Origin: Oscillospiraceae bacterium
Lineage (GTDB): Bacteria; Bacillota; Clostridia; Oscillospirales; CAG-272
NCBI GenBank assembly: GCA_015063845.1
Contig: SVTJ01000012.1
Span: 1 to 64,000 of the forward strand
Length of the DNA: 64,000 bases
Direction: 5' to 3'
Below are positions 59,169 through 64,000 of this stretch, in pieces. Position numbers and translations under genes: made by a program. Positions within the stretch are counted from its first letter, which is position 1. Every line of letters begins with the position of its first letter. Below the pieces are notes generated by a model, which had not been told where the DNA came from, ran no database searches, and saw only the letters and a list, made by a program, of their open reading frames with translations.

Positions 59169-59993
59169 TTATTCGCTTTTTGCCTGTTCATCACTTTTTT
59201 GCGCAGCGTTTGAGAAGCAAAGCCCTATAAATCTCACAACAGCGAACACAAAAGCGCAAAGCAACACGATATCCATAAAAATAAGGTCGTATGCATAGGG
59301 AAGCTCATCGAAAAGATAGCTTATCACGTTAGGCACTGACGCAACTCCGAGCACGATGAGCGCGGTAGTCACCGAGAACATCTGAAGCTGACGTCTCTTT
59401 GTGTCAAAGGTCGCGCGTATCTCCGAAAGAACAAGCAGCATAAGAGCGAGACACGCGAGCTCGTTTATCAATTTTACGGGAGCATTCATTGGGAGATAGA
59501 GGTCGAAATAGGAAAGAGCAATGACGCATATCGCCCAGAAGATAACCGCAATACCGCAGATAAGATACAATGGAGTGTCAAGCTTTTTGCCAAACGCGAG
59601 AAACGCAAAGAACACCAAAGCAAAGACCGACGCCACAAATGAGAGCAGCTGGAGCGTGGAGAGCACGTGATAGAACATATAGAACTCAACGCACTTGAAT
59701 GCGTAAAGCGCAAAGCCCGCCGCAGGTATCAATGCAGCCATTTTAACGGCTCTTGTGTTTTGCATAGGCTCCTGAGTGATGCCAAAGCGGGGCACAAAGC
59801 ACATCACCGCCGCGACAGCTACGAATATCAGCGGAAGGTAAAGAGAAGCAAACGCCCCCAATCCCGTATAATATCCCGTGAAATTATCAAGCGTGAAAAG
59901 GTTGCAGAGAACCCTTGCTATTATCAAAATAAAAGTTATTGCTAAGGCGCAGATACCAAAGACGGCACGCGCGCGAACAGACGTATTTTTCAT
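59169..59993 (-). CDS. Seven- to eight-helix membrane protein, unknown function
   Basis: 274 residues with about eight hydrophobic segments, short loops and a Lys/Glu-rich C-terminus (AAQKSDEQAKSE). Extracytoplasmic loops are small. No motif recognised; the general form is like other clostridial polytopic proteins of unknown role. Start taken at plus 59993 (MKNTSVRARAV) with GGGAGC upstream; a longer frame would begin in the promoter region. A TATAAT with TTTACA lies at loose spacing upstream on the minus strand. Divergent from arsR. Confidence 0.7.
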   Translation of the reverse strand: MKNTSVRARAVFGICALAITFILIIARVLCNLFTLDNFTGYYTGLGAFASLYLPLIFVAVAAVMCFVPRFGITQEPMQNTRAVKMAALIPAAGFALYAFKCVEFYMFYHVLSTLQLLSFVASVFALVFFAFLAFGKKLDTPLYLICGIAVIFWAICVIALSYFDLYLPMNAPVKLINELACLALMLLVLSEIRATFDTKRRQLQMFSVTTALIVLGVASVPNVISYLFDELPYAYDLIFMDIVLLCAFVFAVVRFIGLCFSNAAQKSDEQAKSE

Positions 59994-60084
59994 AACTGCT
60001 CCCGATGTTAATATCTTTATAGATAACATTATATACCGAAATTTTGAACGCGCTGTAAACAAATGACAAATCTATAAAAAATAG

Positions 60085-60114
60085 TTGACAAAAATATAAG
60101 TGATATGATAACAT
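60085..60114 (+). promoter_or_regulatory. Promoter of the arsR-zntA operon
   Basis: TTGACA (60085-60090), 18-base spacer, TAACAT (60109-60114). The -10 runs directly into the operator palindrome, so repressor binding would block initiation. Confidence 0.75.
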
Positions 60115-60115
60115 A

Positions 60116-60141
60116 TTCATATGAATGAACTTTCATATGAA
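60116..60141. promoter_or_regulatory. ArsR/SmtB-type operator
   Basis: CATATGAA-N6-TTCATATG (60118-60139) is a perfect 8-bp inverted repeat with the TGAA-N6-TTCA core of CzrA/SmtB operators. It is built from two copies of the palindrome TTCATATGAA (60116-60125, 60132-60141). Confidence 0.8.
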
Positions 60142-60154
60142 ATGGAGATATATT

Positions 60155-60478
60155 ATGTCGGCAGTAAAGGGAAGTAAATACGTATTGGGAGACGTACCGC
60201 TTGATAAAATGAGCGAATTTTTCAAGGTCATGTCGGACAAAACAAGACTAAAGATACTCGTTGAGCTTTTGGGGGGCAGTATGTGCGTTATGCACATATC
60301 CGAGAGGGTAGGAATGAGCCAATCGGCGACCTCGCATCAGCTCGCCATACTGCGAAAAGCGGACCTTGTGCGCGTTAAGAGAAACGGAAAAAGCATAGTT
60401 TATTCTATTTCCGATGAGCACGTTCGTCTTATGCTGGATATGGCGCTTCTGCACCTTGGAGAGGAGGGAAAGATATGA
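60155..60478 (+). CDS. ArsR/SmtB-family zinc-responsive repressor
   Basis: 107 residues, winged helix. The recognition helix is in GMSQSATSHQLAILRKADLV and the wing in VRVKRNGKSIVYSI. The C-terminal helix has Asp87, His89, His100 and Glu103, spaced as in the alpha-5 zinc site of SmtB and CzrA (DxH-x10-HxxE). The alpha-3 site Cys pattern is reduced to one Cys (SMCVMHI), so it should sense Zn2+ rather than Cd2+/Pb2+. Start at 60155 (GGAGA upstream). Its last bases overlap the ATPase gene (ATGA). Confidence 0.9.
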   Translation: MSAVKGSKYVLGDVPLDKMSEFFKVMSDKTRLKILVELLGGSMCVMHISERVGMSQSATSHQLAILRKADLVRVKRNGKSIVYSISDEHVRLMLDMALLHLGEEGKI

Positions 60479-62526
60479 AAGACAAACATACGAATTGCGA
60501 AGAGCAAACGCCCTGCTCTTGTGAGCATAAGCACGAACACGAGCATCATCACGAGCACGACAGCTGTGGTTGCGGCTGTGGCTGCTCTCACGAACACAAG
60601 CACGAGCATCATCACGAGCACGACAGCTGTGGTTGCGGCTGTGGCTGCTCTCACGACCACGAGCACGAGGACGGCGAGAGCCGTTCAAGGACCGTTCTGA
60701 AATATACTCTCGGCGCTATCCCCGTGATAGTGGGATTTCTCTCGTTTATTCCTTTTTACATCCCGCTTTTGGCGGCGATAGTCGGATATATACTGTTCGG
60801 TTTTGAGGTCATAAAGGGAATGCTTTCGGGCTTCAAGAGAAAAAAGATATTTACAGAGTTTACGCTAATGTGCGTTGCTACGGTAGGCGCGTTTGCCATA
60901 GGTGAGTATGCCGACGCGGCGGCGGTGATGTATCTTTATTCCTTGGGCGAGACCATTTCATCACGTGCGTATTCACGCTCCAAAAAGAGCATTTCCGAGC
61001 TTGTCGAAGTCACTCCCGAGCACGCAAATCTTTGCGTTGACGGCAAGGTAGAGAGCGTTGAGCCCGATGACGTACACGTAGGCGACGTTATTCTCGTCCG
61101 CGCAGGCGAGAGAGTGCCGCTTGACGGCGTTGTGCTCAGTGGTGGCGGAAGTGCGGACACCTCGTCCGTCACGGGTGAGGCAAAGCCGTTGGAGCTTTAC
61201 GAGGGAGTAGAATGCCCGTCGGGCGCTTTGCTTTTCGAGGGCTCGGTAGAGATGCGTGTTGCGAGCGAATATCACAATTCCGTGGTGTATAGACTTACCG
61301 AGGCTGTGCGAGATGCGAGCAAGAAAAAGTCGCACGCCGAAAAGAGGATAGCGCGCTTTGCGGCGGTGTTCACACCTATCGCGTTTTGCGTCTCCGCAGT
61401 TATTTTCGCGCTGGGCGCGCTTATCACAAAGAACGTAGCCGAGTGGCTCAGAGCAGCGATCATGGTGCTGGTCGTATCCTGTCCGTGCTCACTTGTCCTC
61501 TCAGTTCCGCTGACCTATTTTGCAGGTCTTGGAAATGCCGCTAAAAAGGGTATCATCTTCCGTGGCGGCGAGGTAATGGACAGTATGGCGAGCGTGAGCG
61601 CGGTCGCTTTCGATAAAACGGGAACTATAACCGAAGCAGGACTCTGCTATGACGGAGCGAGTGTCGAGGACGGAGTGGATAAGGAGAAGTTTACCGCGCT
61701 TTCATACGCCGTGCTCACACACAGTCCGCACGCCGCCGCGATATCCTTTTGCGGCAGTGTCGAGTGCGATAGCGATATAAGAATTGAGGACGTCAGCATA
61801 ATCAGCGGCAGAGGCGTGGTATGCAAGGCTGACGGAAAGCGCGCGCTGTATGGAAATGCAAGACTTATGCGAGAAAACGGAATAGACGTTGCTGACAGCG
61901 AGACCACGGTCATATACGGAGCGCTTGATAATAAGCTTCTCGGAAAGCTTGAGTTTTCTTCTCGCCTTAAGAGCGGAGTTGAGGACACGGTAAAGCAGCT
62001 GAGAGCTCTTGGAGTAGAGAGGATAGCCGTTATAAGCGGAGATGCCGAGCACTCTGTAAGAGACACCTGTGTCGAAGCGGGGATAGATGAATACTATTCA
62101 AATCTCGCTCCCGACGAAAAGCTGTCGGTATTCGAAAGTATAGCGGCAGAAAAGGAGAGAGGAAAGAGCGTTGCCTTTTGCGGCGACGGACTTAACGACT
62201 CCGCTACAATAGCTGCGGCGGACGTAGGTATTGCAATGGGCGGCTGCGGCTCTGCACTGACGGTAGAGAGTGCGGACGTCGTTCTCATGGACGATAACCC
62301 CGAAAAGATATGCACGGCAATACGCATAGCAAGACACACCGCCCGTGTGGCGACCTCGAACATAGCGCTCTCTTTGGGTATAAAGGTGGGAGTGCTGCTT
62401 GTGGGCGTTATCCTTGCGTACCTCAAGGTAGACGTGCCGATAGAGCTTGCCATAGTCGCCGACGTCGGAGCGGCTGTGCTTGCAGTGCTCAACGCGTTGC
62501 GAGCGGCAAAAGGAGGAGACAGATGA
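60475..62526 (+). CDS. zntA: P1B-type Zn2+/Cd2+/Pb2+ efflux ATPase
   Basis: 683 residues. In place of the usual HMA domain, the N-terminus is a His/Cys-rich tail with a 21-residue tandem duplication (HEHHHEHDSCGCGCGCSHEH). The membrane motif CPC (near 337, VVSCPCSLVLS) defines the P1B-2 zinc/cadmium/lead group. TSSVTGEAKPL, DKTGTITE (near 380) and GDGLNDSATIAAADVGIAMG follow. The nucleotide-domain His-Pro appears as THSPHAAAI, with the Pro after His lost or shifted. Cotranscribed with the upstream repressor by a 4-base overlap, so it should be zinc-induced. Confidence 0.93.
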   Translation: MKDKHTNCEEQTPCSCEHKHEHEHHHEHDSCGCGCGCSHEHKHEHHHEHDSCGCGCGCSHDHEHEDGESRSRTVLKYTLGAIPVIVGFLSFIPFYIPLLAAIVGYILFGFEVIKGMLSGFKRKKIFTEFTLMCVATVGAFAIGEYADAAAVMYLYSLGETISSRAYSRSKKSISELVEVTPEHANLCVDGKVESVEPDDVHVGDVILVRAGERVPLDGVVLSGGGSADTSSVTGEAKPLELYEGVECPSGALLFEGSVEMRVASEYHNSVVYRLTEAVRDASKKKSHAEKRIARFAAVFTPIAFCVSAVIFALGALITKNVAEWLRAAIMVLVVSCPCSLVLSVPLTYFAGLGNAAKKGIIFRGGEVMDSMASVSAVAFDKTGTITEAGLCYDGASVEDGVDKEKFTALSYAVLTHSPHAAAISFCGSVECDSDIRIEDVSIISGRGVVCKADGKRALYGNARLMRENGIDVADSETTVIYGALDNKLLGKLEFSSRLKSGVEDTVKQLRALGVERIAVISGDAEHSVRDTCVEAGIDEYYSNLAPDEKLSVFESIAAEKERGKSVAFCGDGLNDSATIAAADVGIAMGGCGSALTVESADVVLMDDNPEKICTAIRIARHTARVATSNIALSLGIKVGVLLVGVILAYLKVDVPIELAIVADVGAAVLAVLNALRAAKGGDR

Positions 62527-63032
62527 AGAAAGAGAACAAGAGCAATAACAAAGCGCTTATTATCACGGCGTTAGTGTGCGTATGCGTTGTGGCGGTTTTG
62601 TTGTTCGTGCTGATATGCGGCGATATGATAGCGGGTAAGTCCGCTCTCTCAAAGACCCGAAAGGGAATTAAGGGGAGCGACGCGGTGGTGATATCCGACC
62701 CCGCATATAACGACAGCATATTGCCCACCACAGCCGAGGTGGTGCTCACGGGTGACGCTGCAAAGCAGATGGCAGATAAGATACTGTCGCTCACGGACGG
62801 CGCAAGCTTTCATAATACACTTACCTCAAGCGCGGGCTTTTGGGACACCTGTATGCGCTTCGAGGACGGGAAAGACACCTATGCGATATACCTTGGAGAG
62901 GATAGCTTTTACGTGGTCAAAAACGACGTGGGATATATTTTTAATGTTGACAAAAACGCAAAAGAAGAGTATAATGTATTTTGTGAAAGTGTAGACGCGC
63001 TCATCAAAGAAAAAGCTGATAGCGCGCAATAA
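62523..63032 (+). CDS. Membrane-anchored extracytoplasmic protein, third gene of the zinc operon
   Basis: 169 residues: basic start (KKENKSNNKA), one transmembrane helix (about 10-33), then a ~130-residue outside domain with no known motif (DAVVISDPAYNDSILPTTAE, YAIYLGEDSFYVV). ATG overlaps the zntA stop (ATGA) and has AGGAGGA upstream, so it is in the operon. It contains few His or Cys in the outer part, so direct metal binding is not evident. Function unknown. Confidence 0.75.
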   Translation: MKKENKSNNKALIITALVCVCVVAVLLFVLICGDMIAGKSALSKTRKGIKGSDAVVISDPAYNDSILPTTAEVVLTGDAAKQMADKILSLTDGASFHNTLTSSAGFWDTCMRFEDGKDTYAIYLGEDSFYVVKNDVGYIFNVDKNAKEEYNVFCESVDALIKEKADSAQ

Positions 63033-63049
63033 AAACGTCGGGGGAAAAG

Positions 63050-63520
63050 ATGAACCTGTATTTAAAGCAAAAGCATTTTTCGTGGGACGATAAGTTTTAC
63101 GTGTACGACGCGAATGACAATAAAATGTACTACGTCGAGGGCGAGATACAAAGCTGGGGAAAGAAGCTCCATCTTTACGACCTGTTCGGCAACGAAAAGA
63201 TATTTATATCTCAGAAAATGACGTCCGTTCTGCCGAGATACACGATAAATATGGGAAGCCATACGGTGGCTGAGGTCGAAAGACAGTTTCTTTTCAAGAA
63301 CGAGTACAAGGTCACTGAGCTTGATTGGAGAGTTCGCGGAAACTTTGAGGACGAATACACGATAGAAAACGGAAGAAGAGTTATAGCGACCGTATCAAAG
63401 CAAGGAGAGGGTCAGGAGATAAGGATATCCTTTGACAGCGACGAGCTGATGGCGCTCTCAATAGTGCTGGTCATCGACGCCTGCATCGAAGCAAAGACAA
63501 CGGTCTGGAATCACATATAA
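63050..63520 (+). CDS. LURP-one-related (YxjI-like) protein
   Basis: 156 residues, beta-barrel family with a central helix. The N-terminus MNLYLKQKHFSWDDKFYVYD, then MYYVEGEIQSWGKKLHLYD, and the closing helix SDELMALSIVLVIDAC are the standard LURP-one pattern in Firmicutes. No signal peptide. Biochemical role unknown in bacteria; plant homologues are defence-linked and distant relatives include phospholipid scramblases. 17 bases after the previous gene, possibly cotranscribed. RBS GTCGGGGGAAAAG. Confidence 0.88.
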   Translation: MNLYLKQKHFSWDDKFYVYDANDNKMYYVEGEIQSWGKKLHLYDLFGNEKIFISQKMTSVLPRYTINMGSHTVAEVERQFLFKNEYKVTELDWRVRGNFEDEYTIENGRRVIATVSKQGEGQEIRISFDSDELMALSIVLVIDACIEAKTTVWNHI

Positions 63521-63556
63521 ACCGACTTGTATTTTTACGAAAGGGGGAGAGGGCAA

Positions 63557-64000
63557 ATGAATATGAAAAAGGCGTTGATCCTTTTATTGACAGTAGGAAT
63601 ACTTTTGTCGTTCGCGACTTTTTCGGGCGTTGCGGCAACTACCGTCAGCGGCACGTACGGCACTCTTTCCTGGACGCTTAACCAAAATACGGGCGAGCTT
63701 GTTATCTCGGGCTCGGGAGATATGGGAAGCCTTTCGGGCTCGTCAAGCCAGTGGAAAAGCTATTCAAGCTATATAAAAAAGGTCACGATAGGTGATAATG
63801 TCAAAAGCATAGGATCGTATGCTTTTGACAGCTGTACAAACATCGAAAGTGTCACTATCGGAAGCGGCGTCACCTCAATAAATACGTATGCTTTCAGATA
63901 TTGCTATGCGCTTAAGAGTATAACTATACCCGATAACGTAACAAGCTTGTCGAGCAGTGTATTTAACCAATGTACGGCGCTTGAGAGCGTTAGTCTTGGA
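63557..64000 (+). CDS. BspA-type LRR surface protein, truncated by window end
   Basis: Open to the last base (148 codons, no stop). Signal peptide (KKALILLLTVGILLSFATFS, about 1-27). Next comes a region typical of these proteins (GTLSWTLNQNTGELVISGSG, DMGSL, WKSYSSYIKKVTIGD). Then LRR_5 units follow (SIGSYAFDSCTNIESVTIGS, INTYAFRYCYALKSITIPD). RBS GGGGGAGAGGG. Same family as the LRR part of the protein at 53036. Export is predicted; anchoring is beyond the window. Confidence 0.85.
   Translation, partial: MNMKKALILLLTVGILLSFATFSGVAATTVSGTYGTLSWTLNQNTGELVISGSGDMGSLSGSSSQWKSYSSYIKKVTIGDNVKSIGSYAFDSCTNIESVTIGSGVTSINTYAFRYCYALKSITIPDNVTSLSSSVFNQCTALESVSLG

Overview
The window looks like a chromosomal segment of an uncultured gut- or rumen-type member of the class Clostridia (Bacillota). 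Evidence: consensus sigma-A promoters (TTGACA-17-TATAAT) and AGGAGG ribosome binding sites before most genes, a T-box leader before valS, the Prp protease beside an L27 with a cleavable N-terminus, BspA-type leucine-rich-repeat surface proteins, many lipoproteins, and families of short interspersed repeats between genes. Genus cannot be set from the sequence alone. No rRNA, CRISPR array, transposase or integrase was seen.

Layout. 1-3200: end of a tRNA-Met, a tRNA-Glu, and valS under a valine T-box. 3400-6900: a GH3 glycosidase with permuted domain order, a tRNA-Thr and a glycerophosphodiester phosphodiesterase. 7034-13963: a tight seven-gene minus-strand cassette encoding a P22/HK97-type virion head and DNA packaging set (TerS, TerL, gp10-like plug, portal, scaffold, coat, adaptor-like protein). 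It has no integrase, replication, lysis, tail-fibre or tail genes and sits between host genes. 14268-20615: serC-serA, an MFS transporter, a small membrane protein, an XRE regulator behind a highly structured leader RNA, and a DUF815 ATPase. 21249-33265: a GT87-like membrane protein, rsmE, a PucR/CdaR-type regulator, a CtpA-type protease, greA, a membrane-anchored unknown, an EamA transporter, a 31-residue membrane peptide, rsuA, tex and an orphan MsmX/UgpC-type sugar ATPase. 33332-37545: two paralogous tiny lipoproteins, the rplU-prp-rpmA operon and a repeat-rich lipoprotein. 37723-49306: miaB, a frameshifted DUF559 gene, ylbF, mutS, mutL, tgt and a tldD/tldE pair; tgt lies between two arrays of a ~74-bp repeat. 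49531-64000: a CmpB-family membrane protein, a Ca2+-type P-ATPase, a large beta-helix/LRR surface protein, gpmI, a WYL-type regulator, a membrane protein, an arsR-zntA zinc efflux operon, a LURP-one protein and the start of another LRR surface protein.

How genes work together. serC-serA form a serine biosynthesis operon. rplU-prp-rpmA is the Firmicutes unit in which Prp trims L27. ylbF-mutS-mutL is a mismatch-repair block. arsR-zntA and the next gene form a metal-regulated operon with overlapping stop and start codons and a clear ArsR operator. tldD-tldE encode the two halves of a peptide-processing protease.

The best candidates for something undescribed are the stand-alone capsid/packaging cassette, the multi-hairpin leader with a possible leader peptide at 18828-19047, and a family of gene-free intergenic modules that share the boundary motif AAATTAGGATTT(A/G)TCGG.
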